64,000 bases of DNA from Alphaproteobacteria bacterium (GTDB taxonomy: Bacteria; Pseudomonadota; Alphaproteobacteria; Reyranellales; Reyranellaceae), in the NCBI GenBank assembly GCA_017308235.1, contig JAFKFL010000008.1:310001-374000 (forward strand), written 5' to 3'. How positions within the stretch are numbered: position 1 is the stretch's first letter; the number at the start of each line of letters is the position of its first letter. The notes below the pieces were generated by a model that did no database searches, had not been told where the DNA came from, and saw nothing but the letters and a program-made list of their open reading frames with translations. The position numbers and the translations under genes are program-made. Positions 53,297 through 64,000 of this stretch are shown here, one piece after another.

Positions 53297-54523
53297 ATGT
53301 CTGCAGCAGTTGCCGTTCCTGTCGGCCGCGATGTCCGGGTAATCAGCCTGATCGGCGTGGCGCATGGCGCCAGCCACTACTACCAGCTCGCGTTCGTCAC
53401 GATGCTCTTGATCGTACGCGATGCATCAGGACTCAGTTTCACTGAAGTCGGCCTGCTGGGCAGTCTGTTTTATGGCGCTTCCGGCCTTGGCCAGACGGCA
53501 GCGGGTTTTGCCGTCGACCGTTTTGGTGCCCGGCCCATCCTGGCCGGCGGTCTTGCCGCGCTCGGCCTCACACTGGGTCTGTTCGCCATAGCGGATTCCT
53601 TTATGGCTTACGCCGTCCTCGCCGTACTGGGTGGCCTCGGCAATTGTGTCTTCCATCCCGCCGACTTTGCGATCCTCAACGCCTCGGTGGACCAGAAGCG
53701 GCTCGGCCGCGCCTTCAGCATCCACGGCCTCGGTGGCTCCCTGGGCTGGGCTGCGGGACCCGCGATGTATTTCCTCGACCATCTCTTTGGCTGGGTCGGC
53801 GCGGCGTTGATCGGTGCGGTTCCCGGCCTCGTGCTGGCCTTCCTCGTGCTTGTCCATCGGACTGATCTCGTTGATCACCGCATCAAGGCCCGCGCGGTGA
53901 CGGCTGCAGCAGGCCGGGCTTCGGCGCGAGCGCTATTCCTGCAAGCGCCAATCCTGCTCTGCCTCGGCTATTTCGCGTTGCTCTCGATCAACACTGTCGG
54001 CATCCAGCAGTTTGCCGTGCCAGCCTGGAAGAGCATGTTCTCCGTCACCGAGAATTATGCCGCGATTTGCCTGATGGTGTTCGTCATCGGCTCGGCTGCC
54101 GGAACCTTGGTTGGCGGCTATTTCGCCGACCGCGTCCACCAGCATGAGCGTGTGGCGGCGATTGGACTCCTCTTGGCCGCGGCATTCACGTTGCCTGTGG
54201 CAACGGAAACGGTATCGGCGGGTTTGTTGCCCGTGATCCTAGCGCTGGCGGGTTTCGCCGGCGGCACGACCGGTCCATCGCGCGACATGATCGTGCGCCA
54301 CGCGACGCCGCCTGGCGCTTCTGGCAAGGTGTTCGGGTTCGTCTACTCGGGTCTCGACCTTGGCTCGTTTCTGGCGCCATTGGTCTTTAGCCAGCTCATG
54401 AATTTCGGCGTGCCGGCGATGATGTTCTGGATCGCGACCGGCCTCTATGTCGTGAACGCCGGCATCGTGATGGTCATTCGCCAAGCCTCGGCGCCGCCGC
54501 CGATAGCCGCCGCCGCAGAATAG
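53297..54523 (+). CDS. MFS transporter
   Basis: The 408-residue protein has about 12 transmembrane segments. SLFYGASGLGQTAAGFAVDRFGARP is the loop 2-3 motif and LGGLGNCVFHPADFAILNA is typical of the fosmidomycin-resistance-like group. The latter half contains GGYFADRVHQHERV. It could import the substrate of the divergent cyclase-like hydrolase or export a drug. It ends 3 bases before the convergent ABC-F gene. Confidence 0.86.
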   Translation: MSAAVAVPVGRDVRVISLIGVAHGASHYYQLAFVTMLLIVRDASGLSFTEVGLLGSLFYGASGLGQTAAGFAVDRFGARPILAGGLAALGLTLGLFAIADSFMAYAVLAVLGGLGNCVFHPADFAILNASVDQKRLGRAFSIHGLGGSLGWAAGPAMYFLDHLFGWVGAALIGAVPGLVLAFLVLVHRTDLVDHRIKARAVTAAAGRASARALFLQAPILLCLGYFALLSINTVGIQQFAVPAWKSMFSVTENYAAICLMVFVIGSAAGTLVGGYFADRVHQHERVAAIGLLLAAAFTLPVATETVSAGLLPVILALAGFAGGTTGPSRDMIVRHATPPGASGKVFGFVYSGLDLGSFLAPLVFSQLMNFGVPAMMFWIATGLYVVNAGIVMVIRQASAPPPIAAAAE

Positions 54524-54526
54524 CGT

Positions 54527-56404
<1,878 letters not shown>

Positions 56405-56459
56405 GGGGCGGCGGCCTTTACCACGGGCGAGGGTGCCAAACCAAGGCGATTGGCCAGCT

Positions 56460-56488
56460 TGCCGGCCTCAAAACCCGCCTTTATAAGG
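56460..56488 (+). promoter_or_regulatory. Sigma-70-like promoter of ndk
   Basis: TTGCCG at 56460-56465 and TATAAG at 56483-56488 are separated by 17 bases and lie 40 bases before the ndk ATG. The -10 matches the consensus in five of six positions and the -35 in four. A GAGG follows close to the start codon. Confidence 0.5.
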
Positions 56489-56527
56489 CCCGCCCACGCG
56501 CTTAATTGAGGTTGGCAAGAGGATTTC

Positions 56528-56950
56528 ATGGCCGTCGAACGCACTTTCTCGATCATCAAGCCGGACGCGACGCGCCGGAATTTGACCGGCAAGATCAACG
56601 CCCGCTTTGAGGAGAAGGGCCTGCGCATCGTGGCGCAGAGGCGCATCTGGATGAGCCGCACGCAGGCCGAGCAATTCTACGGCGTGCACAAGGAACGGCC
56701 GTTCTTCAAGGATCTTTGCATTTTCATGACCTCGGGTCCGGTGGTGGTGCAGGTCCTGGAAGGCGAGAACGCCGTCGCCAAGAATCGCGAGATCATGGGC
56801 GCCACCAACCCGGCGAATGCCGCGGCGGGGACCATCCGCAAGGACTTCGCCGAATCGATCGAGGCCAACTCCGTGCACGGCTCTGATTCGCCCGAGAACG
56901 CCGCGATCGAGATCGGCTACTTCTTCGCCGGCGCCGAGATCGTCGGCTGA
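56528..56950 (+). CDS. ndk: Nucleoside diphosphate kinase
   Basis: Ndk balances nucleoside triphosphate pools through a phosphohistidine. The 140-residue protein has the active-site His117 in NSVHGSDS and [15 protein letters not shown] at the N-terminus. [19 protein letters not shown] and IGYFF are family segments, and the length is typical. It has its own promoter and terminator and is likely monocistronic. Confidence 0.97.
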   Translation: MAVERTFSIIKPDATRRNLTGKINARFEEKGLRIVAQRRIWMSRTQAEQFYGVHKERPFFKDLCIFMTSGPVVVQVLEGENAVAKNREIMGATNPANAAAGTIRKDFAESIEANSVHGSDSPENAAIEIGYFFAGAEIVG

Positions 56951-56969
56951 ACCAGGAGGCAGACAACAA

Positions 56970-56995
56970 AAAAGCGGCCCACCAGGGCCGCTTTT
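56970..56995. terminator. Bidirectional rho-independent terminator
   Basis: GCGGCCC at 56974-56980 pairs with GGGCCGC at 56985-56991 across the loop ACCA. AAAA lies before and TTTT after the stem, so the hairpin can end both ndk (rightward) and the convergent cytochrome oxidase subunit gene (leftward). Confidence 0.85.
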
Positions 56996-57017
56996 CATTT
57001 GGGCTTCGGCCGAGCCG

Positions 57018-57224
57018 TCAGCCCAAAACGGCGAAGCCGATGATCAGGGCCAGGGTGCCGCCGATGCCGAGCAGGAGCGCGAGGACCGACACATGGCCGA
57101 CCAGTCCCAACGCCATCGTGCTGAGCAGCAGCACGAGCCAGAGGATCATGAACAGGACCAGCTTGCTGAAGGACTGGTAGGTTGACTCGTGCGCGCGGAG
57201 TTCGTCCTGGGTAGCTTCGGCCAT
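57018..57224 (-). CDS. aa3-type cytochrome c oxidase subunit IV-like protein
   Basis: This 68-residue protein has a short soluble N-terminus (EATQDELRAHESTYQSF) and two hydrophobic segments (about 21-43 and 45-67). HESTYQSFSKLVLFMILW resembles the single-helix subunit IV of alphaproteobacterial aa3 oxidase, here with an added second helix. It is probably a small inner-membrane accessory of the respiratory chain. It is convergent with ndk, sharing the terminator. Confidence 0.7.
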   Translation of the reverse strand: MAEATQDELRAHESTYQSFSKLVLFMILWLVLLLSTMALGLVGHVSVLALLLGIGGTLALIIGFAVLG

Positions 57225-57264
57225 CGGGATCCTCGTCTGAAATTCGTGGCGATCTTATAGCGGA

Positions 57265-57915
57265 TTAGGGTTCGGCGGAGAAGAGCAGGGTCGCGCCCTG
57301 CGGCAACCCTTTTACATCCACGTGCCCATTCGCCACACTGATGCGGCCCTCGCCAAACCAGCGCACGACCAGCGGATAGAGCCGATGCTCCTGGCGCAGG
57401 ATGCGCGCGGAAAGCGTTGCCTCGGTGTCCTCCGGAAATACCGGCACCGCCGCCTGGGCGATGATCGGTCCCGCGTCGAGATCGGGCGTCACCAGATGCA
57501 CCGTGCAGCCGCTTACCCGCACACCGGCATCGAGGGCCTGGCGTGCGACATGTCGGCCGCGGAAGGCGGGCAGGAGCGAGGGGTGGATGTTCAGCAGCCG
57601 GCCGGCCCAGCGCTCGGGAAACCATTGGCTCAGGATGCGCATGAAGCCCGCAAGCACCACCAGGTCGGCGCCATGGGCCTCGAGCTTGGCCGACAGCGCG
57701 CGATCGAAGCTCTCGCGATCGGGATGATCCTCGTGGCGGACCACCGCGGTCGCGATGCTCATCCGCTTGGCGACCTGCAGGCCTGCCGCCTCGGCGACGT
57801 TACTGACGACGCAGACGATCTCGGCCGGATAGTCGGGCGCTTGGGCCGCCTCGATCAGCGCGGCCATGTTGCTGCCGCGCCCCGAGATCACGATGCCGAC
57901 CTTCAGCTTCGCCAT
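57265..57915 (-). CDS. purN: Phosphoribosylglycinamide formyltransferase
   Basis: PurN transfers a formyl group from 10-formyltetrahydrofolate to GAR in purine synthesis. The 216-residue protein has [17 protein letters not shown] at the N-terminus, [12 protein letters not shown] with the catalytic Asn and His near 110, and [13 protein letters not shown] with the catalytic Asp. It overlaps the purM 3' end by 13 bases, as in many bacteria. Confidence 0.95.
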   Translation of the reverse strand: MAKLKVGIVISGRGSNMAALIEAAQAPDYPAEIVCVVSNVAEAAGLQVAKRMSIATAVVRHEDHPDRESFDRALSAKLEAHGADLVVLAGFMRILSQWFPERWAGRLLNIHPSLLPAFRGRHVARQALDAGVRVSGCTVHLVTPDLDAGPIIAQAAVPVFPEDTEATLSARILRQEHRLYPLVVRWFGEGRISVANGHVDVKGLPQGATLLFSAEP

Positions 57916-59006
57916 AGAGTGTCGGCATGGTCGACCACGCAGTCCGCTTCGGCATTGGCCGTGCGTTCGATGACGCCGATCTCGCCCACCGTCTCGCCGG
58001 CTTCGGAGAGAACGCGGGCAACCTGCTCGGCATCGTCCTTGCCCGTCACCACGACCATGCCGATGCCGCAGTTGAAGGTGTTGAGCATGTCGTCGGTCGG
58101 CACGTTGCCGATGTCCTTCAGCCAGCCGAACACATCAGGCGCCGTCCAGCGCCGCGCATCGAGCCGGGCGCGCAGGCCATCTGGCAGGCAGCGCGGCACA
58201 TTGCCCGGCAATCCGCCGCCCGTGATGTGCGCCAGCCCCTTGATGGCGCCCTTGGTGGTGCCGGTGGCGCGGATCGCCGACAGGAGCTGCTTCACGTAGA
58301 TGCGCGTCGGTTCGAGCAGGGCTTCGCCGAGCGAGCCGCTGCCGAACGGCGAGGGCGAGTCGTAGCGGAGCGCGCTGCGGTCCACGATCCGGCGCACCAG
58401 GGAATAGCCGTTGGAGTGCGCACCGCTTGACGCCAGGCCCAGTACCACGTCGCCTGCCGCGATATCGGGTCGCGGCAACAGATGCTCGCGCTCGACCGCG
58501 CCCACCACGAAGCCGGCGAGATCGTAGTCGCCTTCGGCATACATGCCCGGCATCTCCGCCGTCTCGCCGCCGATCAGCGCACAGCCCGCGCGGCGGCAGC
58601 CCTCGGCGATGCCTGCGACGATACGCCGGCCCATCTCGACGTCGAGATGGCCCATCGCGTAGTAGTCGAGGAAGAACAAGGGATCGGCGCCCTGCACCAC
58701 GACATCGTTGGCGCACATCGCCACGAGATCGATGCCGACCGTGTCGGGAATGCCCGCTTCGATCGCGACCTTGAGCTTGGTGCCGACGCCATCCGTGCCG
58801 GAGACGAGGACCGGATCGCGAAAACCTGCCGCTTTGAGATCGAACAGCCCACCGAAGCCGCCCAGGCCGCCCACGACGCCGCGACGATGGGTGCTCTGGG
58901 CCAAGGGCTTGATGTGCTCGACCAGCGAGTCGCCGGCGTCGATATCGACGCCAGCCGCCTTGTAGGTCAGGGGCGGGCGGTTGTGTCCAGGCGCGTTAGG
59001 CTTCAA
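57903..59006 (-). CDS. purM: Phosphoribosylformylglycinamidine cyclo-ligase
   Basis: PurM closes FGAM to AIR with ATP. Family marks are [62 protein letters not shown] and [11 protein letters not shown]. No ATG lies near the conserved start. A TTG at 59004-59006 (LKPNAPG) gives a 367-residue protein and is preferred. An ATG further upstream at 59138 would intrude 70 bases into the divergent DUF2066 gene. Confidence 0.93.
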   Translation of the reverse strand: MKPNAPGHNRPPLTYKAAGVDIDAGDSLVEHIKPLAQSTHRRGVVGGLGGFGGLFDLKAAGFRDPVLVSGTDGVGTKLKVAIEAGIPDTVGIDLVAMCANDVVVQGADPLFFLDYYAMGHLDVEMGRRIVAGIAEGCRRAGCALIGGETAEMPGMYAEGDYDLAGFVVGAVEREHLLPRPDIAAGDVVLGLASSGAHSNGYSLVRRIVDRSALRYDSPSPFGSGSLGEALLEPTRIYVKQLLSAIRATGTTKGAIKGLAHITGGGLPGNVPRCLPDGLRARLDARRWTAPDVFGWLKDIGNVPTDDMLNTFNCGIGMVVVTGKDDAEQVARVLSEAGETVGEIGVIERTANAEADCVVDHADTLWRS

Positions 59007-59065
59007 GCCAGGCTCATTCGTGCTAGATAGGTGGCGCGAACATAGCCAAAAACCGGACCCCCGCA

Positions 59066-60145
59066 ATGCTGCCAGCCCGCTGGTTTTCCACGATTCTCGC
59101 CGTCTCGCTGGCGGCTTTCGCCACCTTCGGGTCGGCACAGGCGCAAATCGCCAGTAACAACACCTATACGGTTCCCGGCGTCGATGTCGACATCAACGCC
59201 ACGGATGCGGTGAAAGCGCGCGACCAGGGCATCCTGGAAGGCGAACGGAAGGCGGTAAAAATGCTGGTCGACCGCATGGTCGCGCCAGAGGATCGCGCCA
59301 AGGTGCCACCGCTCGATGACGCACGATTGCAGCGTCTCGTGCGCGGGGTCGAGTTCGCCCGCGAACGCGCCGCGGGGACCCGCTACCAGGCGACGCTGAA
59401 CGTGGTGTTCGCCGCTCCGCAGGTGAAGGCGTGGCTGGGCGAGGCAGGCATCGGCATTGCCGAGACTGTGGCGCGCCCGGCGCTCCTGATCCCGCTGTGG
59501 AAGGACAAGAACGGCGTTGAGCCGCTCGATGACGCCAACGCCTGGCGCGATGCCTGGCAGAAGCTCGACACCTCGGGCAGCGCCGTGCCGGTGACGGTCG
59601 TGCGCGGCGATCAACTCGATCAGAATGTACTGTCCGTCGAGCAGGCCTATGTCGGCGACGTCTCGGCTCTGTCGCGACTGAACGAGCGTTACAAAGCGCC
59701 GTCGATCATCGTGGCCATCGTCGAGGGCGACAAGCAGTCGGGACCGCTCACCGTGAGCGGCGTTCGCTACGATACGCAGACCGGCGTGCGCAACGACATC
59801 GGCAAGACCACCGTCGACAATGCGCAGGGCCTGGCCGATGCTGCCAGGAACATGCACGCCAAGGTCGCCGAGCAATGGCGCAGCATCGCCACCGTCCGGC
59901 GCGACTCGGAAGCCTCGATGGACGTGACGGTGCCGATCCGCGCGTTGAGCGACTGGGTGCAGATCCGCCAGCGGCTGGCCTCGGTGCCGGCGGTAAAGAA
60001 GGTCTCGGTCCGTACGCTCGAGTCCGACCGCGCCGACCTTCACCTCGACTACTTCGGCACCTCCGAAGAGTTGCAGCAGGTCCTGACCCAGATCGGATTG
60101 CAGCTCGACAAGGATGGCGACCAGTGGCGGCTGCAGGCCCGCTGA
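59066..60145 (+). CDS. DUF2066 domain-containing secreted protein
   Basis: The 359-residue protein has a signal peptide (cleavage likely after AQA near residue 27) and the DUF2066 body. [36 protein letters not shown] and [21 protein letters not shown] are family-typical segments. It should be periplasmic; the function is unknown. It is followed after 22 bases by the AI-2E permease and hdaA, a linkage widespread in alphaproteobacteria and consistent with one operon. Confidence 0.86.
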   Translation: MLPARWFSTILAVSLAAFATFGSAQAQIASNNTYTVPGVDVDINATDAVKARDQGILEGERKAVKMLVDRMVAPEDRAKVPPLDDARLQRLVRGVEFARERAAGTRYQATLNVVFAAPQVKAWLGEAGIGIAETVARPALLIPLWKDKNGVEPLDDANAWRDAWQKLDTSGSAVPVTVVRGDQLDQNVLSVEQAYVGDVSALSRLNERYKAPSIIVAIVEGDKQSGPLTVSGVRYDTQTGVRNDIGKTTVDNAQGLADAARNMHAKVAEQWRSIATVRRDSEASMDVTVPIRALSDWVQIRQRLASVPAVKKVSVRTLESDRADLHLDYFGTSEELQQVLTQIGLQLDKDGDQWRLQAR

Positions 60146-60167
60146 CCTCCACCCGCGGCGGCCTGCA

Positions 60168-61250
60168 ATGAGCAGGTCGCCGCCGAACAGTCGCTGGCGC
60201 TTCTGGGTGGGCGCGGCAGTGCTGCTCGTCCTGACGCTCTGGCTGCTGAACGACATCCTGCTGCCGTTCGTGGTCGGCGCCGTGGTCGCCTATTTCTTCG
60301 ATCCGGTGGTGGCACGCCTGCAGCGCTACGGGCTGTCGCGGACGCTCGCCACCACGGCAGTGACGATCCTGGCCGCGTTGATCACGATCGGCGCGACCTT
60401 TGCGATCGTGCCGCCCGTGTTCGGCCAGATCGAAGCGCTGGTGACCAAGGCGCCGGAGTACATCGTCAACGCCGCGACGCGCCTGCAGCCCATGATCGAG
60501 CCGTTGCGCTCCAGGCTGGGGCTGGAGCCGCTCAGCCTGCGCGAGCTGCAGGCCGAGGCATCGCAATGGGCGGGCCAGGCGCTTTCCATCCTGGGTGGCG
60601 TTGCCAGTCGCGTGGCGCAGCGCAGTGCCGCCGTGATCAACGTGCTTGCGCTGCTCTTCCTCACGCCGGTCGTGACCTTCTACCTCCTGCGCGACTGGCC
60701 GAAAGTGCTGTCGGCGATCGACAACGCTCTGCCGCGCGACCACGCCGACACCGTGCGCAAGCTCGCGCGCGAATCGAATGCGGCCGTCGCGGGCTACGTG
60801 CGCGGCCAGGCGCTGGTCTGCCTCTGCCTTGGCACGATCTATGGCGCCGGCATGTCGTTCGTGGGACTGCAGTTCGGCTTCGTCATCGGCCTGATCGCCG
60901 GCCTGATCTCCTTTATTCCGTTCGTGGGCACGCTGGTTGGCGCCACGATGGCGCTTGGCATGGCGCTGGCGCAGTTCCCGCCGGACTGGATCTCCGTCGG
61001 CAAGGTGGCGGTCGTCTTCCTGATCGGCCATCTGCTCGAGGGCAACGTGCTCTCGCCCAAGCTGGTCGGCGACAGGGTCGGCCTCCATCCGGTCTGGATC
61101 ATGTTCGCCCTACTGGCCGGCGGCTCGCTGTTTGGCTTCGTTGGCGTGCTCGTCGCCGTCCCGATTGCAGCCATCGTCGGGGTGGTCGTCCGCCACCTAC
61201 TGGAACGCTATCATGCCAGCGCCCTCTATCGCGGGGCCGATACCGAGTGA
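60168..61250 (+). CDS. AI-2E family (PerM-like) permease
   Basis: The 360-residue protein has about seven or eight hydrophobic helices, including FWVGAAVLLVLTLWLLNDILLPFV and LVCLCLGTIYGAGMSFVGL. LISFIPFVGTLVGATMALG and SPKLVGDRVGLHP are the conserved loops of the PerM family. The start at 60168 follows DUF2066 directly. Solute is unknown; the AI-2 label is a family name only. Confidence 0.89.
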   Translation: MSRSPPNSRWRFWVGAAVLLVLTLWLLNDILLPFVVGAVVAYFFDPVVARLQRYGLSRTLATTAVTILAALITIGATFAIVPPVFGQIEALVTKAPEYIVNAATRLQPMIEPLRSRLGLEPLSLRELQAEASQWAGQALSILGGVASRVAQRSAAVINVLALLFLTPVVTFYLLRDWPKVLSAIDNALPRDHADTVRKLARESNAAVAGYVRGQALVCLCLGTIYGAGMSFVGLQFGFVIGLIAGLISFIPFVGTLVGATMALGMALAQFPPDWISVGKVAVVFLIGHLLEGNVLSPKLVGDRVGLHPVWIMFALLAGGSLFGFVGVLVAVPIAAIVGVVVRHLLERYHASALYRGADTE

Positions 61251-61276
61251 GCCGTGACCTTGCCTGTGACCCTGCC

Positions 61277-61972
61277 ATGGTGAACCAGCTCATCTTCGAT
61301 CTCTCACTGCCGGCGCCAACCTATGCGCGCGCCGACTTCGTGGTGGCTGACGGCAATCGCGAGGCTTTGGCGTGGATCGACCGTTGGCCGGACTGGCCTG
61401 CGCCCGCGTTGGCGCTGAGCGGCCCGGTAGGATGCGGCAAGACGCATCTCGGGCGCATTTGGGCGGCGCGCACGCAGGCCGCGATCATCGAAGGCAAGGA
61501 TCTGGACGGAAAGACTGTCGCCGATCTCACGGCCCTGGCCGACGCCTCGCGAGCCATCGTCATTGAGCAGGCCGAGCGGACGCCCGAGCGCGCCCTGTTC
61601 CATCTCTACAATCTTGTGCGCGAACGAGGGGGCTCCCTGCTGTTGATCGCTGAGCATCCGCCGGCGCACTGGCGGATCCACTTGCCCGATCTCGCGTCAC
61701 GGCTGCGCGCAGCACCTGCAGTGGCTGTGGCGCCGCCCGATGACGATCTTTTGGGCTCGATCATCCTGAAGCAGTTGGCCGACCGGCAATTGCATGCCGG
61801 TGCGGGCGTCGTGCACTATCTGGTCGCGCATATGGAGCGCTCAGCCGACGCGGCACGGCGCGTCGTGGCGGCGCTCGATCGTCGGGCGCTTGTCGAACGA
61901 CGTGAGATCGACCGCCGGCTGGCGGCCGACGTTCTCGAAGAGCTGGCGATGGCGGAAGGGGGAAAAGCATGA
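61277..61972 (+). CDS. hdaA: DnaA-related regulator HdaA
   Basis: The 231-residue protein is a short AAA+ protein of the Hda type, which stimulates ATP hydrolysis by DnaA when bound to the sliding clamp. The N-terminus QLIFDLSLP looks like a beta-clamp-binding motif, GPVGCGKTHLGRIW is the P-loop (about 50-63), and LHAGAGVVHYLVAHMERSADAARRVVAALD is the lid helix region. ATG 61277 was chosen; its ribosome-binding site is weak. Confidence 0.9.
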   Translation: MVNQLIFDLSLPAPTYARADFVVADGNREALAWIDRWPDWPAPALALSGPVGCGKTHLGRIWAARTQAAIIEGKDLDGKTVADLTALADASRAIVIEQAERTPERALFHLYNLVRERGGSLLLIAEHPPAHWRIHLPDLASRLRAAPAVAVAPPDDDLLGSIILKQLADRQLHAGAGVVHYLVAHMERSADAARRVVAALDRRALVERREIDRRLAADVLEELAMAEGGKA

Positions 61973-62430
61973 AGAAACTCGCGCTCGTAGTCGCGTTCTG
62001 CACTTTGGCGTTCGACGCTTGGGCGCAAGGGCCGACGGTCATGGGAACGTGGCTCACCGCCTCGGGCGTCGCCAAGGTGCGCATCGGCCCCTGCGCCAAT
62101 ACCGCGAGCGGCGCGATCTGCGGATTCATCGTCGGACTGGTCAATCCCAAGGGGCCTGACGGCCAGATCGTCGCGCCCGAGGTGGCCACGGACTATCGCA
62201 ATGCCGATCCGGCGCTGCGCAGCCGCAAGGTGATCGGCATGCCGCTCATCTGGGGCTTCAAGAAGGGCTCGGAGCCCAACACGTACGAAGGCGGCCAGAT
62301 CTACAACGGCGAGAACGGCAAGATCTACAGCGCCAATATCAACCTGCAGCCGGACGGCAAGCTGCGTCTACGCGGCTATGTCGGCTCGCCCATGTTCGGC
62401 GAGACGCAGATTTGGACGCGAGTCGAATAG
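61969..62430 (+). CDS. DUF2147 domain-containing secreted protein
   Basis: The 153-residue protein has a signal peptide ending in DAWA at about 19. GTWLTASGVAKVRIG, KVIGMPLIWGFKK and GGQIYNGENGKIYSANINL are typical of DUF2147 proteins, which are exported and of unknown role. The ATG overlaps the hdaA stop (ATGA). Confidence 0.88.
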   Translation: MKKLALVVAFCTLAFDAWAQGPTVMGTWLTASGVAKVRIGPCANTASGAICGFIVGLVNPKGPDGQIVAPEVATDYRNADPALRSRKVIGMPLIWGFKKGSEPNTYEGGQIYNGENGKIYSANINLQPDGKLRLRGYVGSPMFGETQIWTRVE

Positions 62431-62444
62431 TAGGGAGTGAAGCG

Positions 62445-63224
62445 ATGGACATGGGGATCAAGGGCCGCAAGGCAATCGTCTGCGCGGCCAGCAAAGGTTT
62501 GGGCAAGGGTTGCGCGATGGCGCTGGCGCAGGAAGGCGTCGATCTCGTCATCAACGCCCGCACCAAAAGCGAGCTCGAGGCAACGGCGGAGGAAATCCGC
62601 AAGAAGACCGGCGTGAAGGTCACGCCGATCGCCGTGGATGTCACGACCGACGCCGGCCGCAAGCAAGTGCTCGCGGCCTGTCCCGAGCCCGACATCATCG
62701 TCAACAATGCCGGCGGCCCGCCGCCCGGCGATTTCCGCGCCTGGACGCGGGACGACTGGATCAAGGCGATCGACGCCAACATGCTGACGCCGATCGAGTT
62801 CATCAAGGCGACGGTCGACGGCATGATGAAGCGCGGCTTCGGGCGCGTCGTGAACATCACCTCGAGCTCGGTGAAAGCGCCGATCGATATCCTGGGCCTC
62901 AGCAATGGCGCTCGCTCCGGCCTCACAGGCTTTGTGGCCGGCGTCGCGCGCGTCACCGTGAAGCACGGCGTCACCATCAACGCTATTTTGCCGGGACAGT
63001 TCGCGACCGATCGCCTGCGCAACACCTACCGGGTGCGCGCATCCAAGAGCGGCAAGAGCTTCGAGGAGGAGTTCAAGGAAGGCCAGGCGGTCCATCCGGC
63101 CGGTCGGTTCGGCACGCCCGAGGAATTTGGTGCCGCCTGCGCCTTCCTGTGCAGCGTCCATGCGGGCTACATCACCGGCCAGAACCTGCTATTGGACGGC
63201 GGGCAGTATCCCGGAACGTACTAG
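62445..63224 (+). CDS. Atypical SDR without canonical catalytic motif
   Basis: The 259-residue SDR has VCAASKGLGKGCAMALA as a modified glycine motif and NNAGGPPPGD. In place of YxxxK it has LSNGARSGLTGF, so Tyr and Lys are missing while the Ser of ITSSSVKAPI remains. The C-terminus GQNLLLDGGQYPGTY is intact. It belongs to a known group of beta-ketoacyl-reductase-like SDRs with altered tetrads. The catalytic ability is uncertain. ATG 62445 is preceded by GGAGTGAAG. It is 14 bases after DUF2147. Confidence 0.86.
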   Translation: MDMGIKGRKAIVCAASKGLGKGCAMALAQEGVDLVINARTKSELEATAEEIRKKTGVKVTPIAVDVTTDAGRKQVLAACPEPDIIVNNAGGPPPGDFRAWTRDDWIKAIDANMLTPIEFIKATVDGMMKRGFGRVVNITSSSVKAPIDILGLSNGARSGLTGFVAGVARVTVKHGVTINAILPGQFATDRLRNTYRVRASKSGKSFEEEFKEGQAVHPAGRFGTPEEFGAACAFLCSVHAGYITGQNLLLDGGQYPGTY

Positions 63225-63748
63225 GCAGCGCCGGCGAGATCTCGCGGACGCACGAAGGCCAGCAATTCGGTCGCCCCCAGAGTGAGGTCGGCCCATTGCT
63301 TGCCCGGCGACCTCAGCACGGCCAGCGCGCCGGTCGGGAATTTCTCCCGCAGGGCCTTGAGCGGGTCGGCCGGGCCCCGGCCGGCCAGGGCCGCGGCAAG
63401 CTCGCCGATGCCCTCGTTGTGGCCGATCAAGAGGGCCGTGCCGGCCTCTTCCGTCAGGGCCTGTAGGCGGGCCAGCAGAGCGGCCTCCGAAGCCAGGTAA
63501 AGGCCCTTTTCCAGTGCAATGGGCGGAGCGGGAGCAGGGAGGCGTCGGACCAGTGGCGCCAGCGTCTGGCGCGTCCGGACGGCCGTTGAACACAGGATGA
63601 TGTCCGGCCGGGAACACTTGTCCGCAATGTATTCAGCCATGGTCTCGGCCGCGTGCTCGCCTCGGCTGCTCAGCGGCCGCTCGTGGTCGACCAGCCCGGG
63701 ATTACTCCAGGCGGATTTGGCATGGCGCAGGAGGAGAACAGTCTTCAT
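63221..63748 (-). CDS. SixA-like phosphohistidine phosphatase
   Basis: The 175-residue histidine phosphatase has LLRHAKSAW with the nucleophile His, CSTAVRTRQT with a second phosphate-binding Arg, and GHNEGIGELA with the second catalytic His. E. coli SixA dephosphorylates histidine-phosphotransfer domains. The stop overlaps the convergent SDR by 4 bases. It is divergent from ppk. Confidence 0.88.
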   Translation of the reverse strand: MKTVLLLRHAKSAWSNPGLVDHERPLSSRGEHAAETMAEYIADKCSRPDIILCSTAVRTRQTLAPLVRRLPAPAPPIALEKGLYLASEAALLARLQALTEEAGTALLIGHNEGIGELAAALAGRGPADPLKALREKFPTGALAVLRSPGKQWADLTLGATELLAFVRPRDLAGAA

Positions 63749-63794
63749 GATGGCGGTTTTCTGAAAAACCCTTTTGAAACAATAGATTAGCTAA

Positions 63795-63812
63795 TTGCCA
63801 TGACACGGTCAT
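63795..63812 (+). promoter_or_regulatory. Candidate PhoB box upstream of ppk
   Basis: TTGCCAT-GACA-CGGTCAT fits the Pho-box pattern of two CTGTCAT-like heptamers separated by four bases, with 11 of 14 positions matching. It lies about 60 bases before the ppk start. The same bases also contain the inverted repeat CATGAC-ACG-GTCATG. The element could also be unrelated to PhoB; a candidate -10 (CATAAA) is at 63835. Confidence 0.4.
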
Positions 63813-63872
63813 GTAGTGGCGTTACCGTCCTGTGCATAAAATTTACAGGAACAGCCAGGACCACGGCGACAC

Positions 63873-64000
63873 ATGGACGCCCTTCACGCCCCCACACTTT
63901 CCGACCAGACCGCTGCCATTACGCTCGACAGTCCGCGACGGTTCATCAACCGCGAACTGTCCTGGCTCGCTTTCAACACGCGAGTCCTCGAGGAGGCAAG
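63873..64000 (+). CDS. ppk: Polyphosphate kinase 1, N-terminal part (cut by window edge)
   Basis: Ppk polymerises the terminal phosphate of ATP to polyphosphate at the membrane. Only about 42 residues are visible, ending in RFINRELSWLAFNTRVLEEA, which is the conserved N-terminal helix region of Ppk1. The ATG at 63873 follows a Pro/Ala-poor start with weak GACCACGG upstream. Confidence 0.85.
   Translation, partial: MDALHAPTLSDQTAAITLDSPRRFINRELSWLAFNTRVLEEA

Noticed and set aside
59003..61088. Two long minus-strand frames opposite DUF2066 and the AI-2E permease
   Set aside because: No domain, no ribosome-binding site, and the plus-strand genes have a signal peptide and membrane helices as expected.

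Overview
The window is GC-rich bacterial chromosome, and its marker genes point to an alphaproteobacterium. These are the division-plane ATPase MipZ, an HdaA/Hda-like DnaA regulator, an aa3-type cytochrome oxidase subunit IV, CyaY and the gmk/rsmA/pdxA/surA block. A Rhodospirillales or Reyranella-like soil or aquatic lineage would fit, but that is only a guess. I see no rRNA, tRNA, CRISPR array, insertion sequence or phage gene. Two genes run off the ends: a molybdopterin oxidoreductase on the left and ppk on the right.

Left backbone (1-17380): a molybdopterin oxidoreductase, rpmE, cyaY overlapping an ABC exporter, an acyl-CoA synthetase divergent from a second molybdopterin oxidoreductase, mipZ translationally coupled to that oxidoreductase, an MFS transporter, an SGNH-like membrane protein, a VWA-like protein and an SDR. 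These are followed by yicC-gmk and the opposing surA-pdxA-rsmA operon.

Central island (about 17.5-49.0 kb): a mosaic of short operons on both strands for a surface glycan. It encodes ManC, Gmd and a perosamine-synthase-like aminotransferase (GDP-mannose to a GDP-4-amino-4,6-dideoxysugar) and a GDP-fucose-synthase-like epimerase. It also encodes a nucleotide-sugar dehydrogenase, a decayed UDP-glucuronate epimerase, an AGE-family isomerase, an AsnB-type amidotransferase, several glycosyltransferases, a large membrane protein and seven methyltransferases. Oddities are a FAD amine-oxidase-like protein, a Nudix hydrolase, and a cassette of two tandem proteins of unknown family followed by a TauD-like dioxygenase. 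No flippase, polymerase or ABC exporter is recognisable. The island lies between surA-pdxA-rsmA and pepA-holC, where many alphaproteobacteria carry lptF-lptG-lptD, and those three genes are absent from the window.

Right backbone (49078-64000): pepA-holC, a second copy of the island's FkbM-like methyltransferase, a cyclase-family hydrolase, an MFS transporter, an ABC-F protein, ndk with a clear promoter and terminator, a cytochrome oxidase subunit IV and purM-purN. A run of DUF2066, an AI-2E-type permease, hdaA, DUF2147 and an atypical SDR follows. The window ends with a SixA-like phosphatase divergent from ppk, which has a Pho-box-like element upstream.
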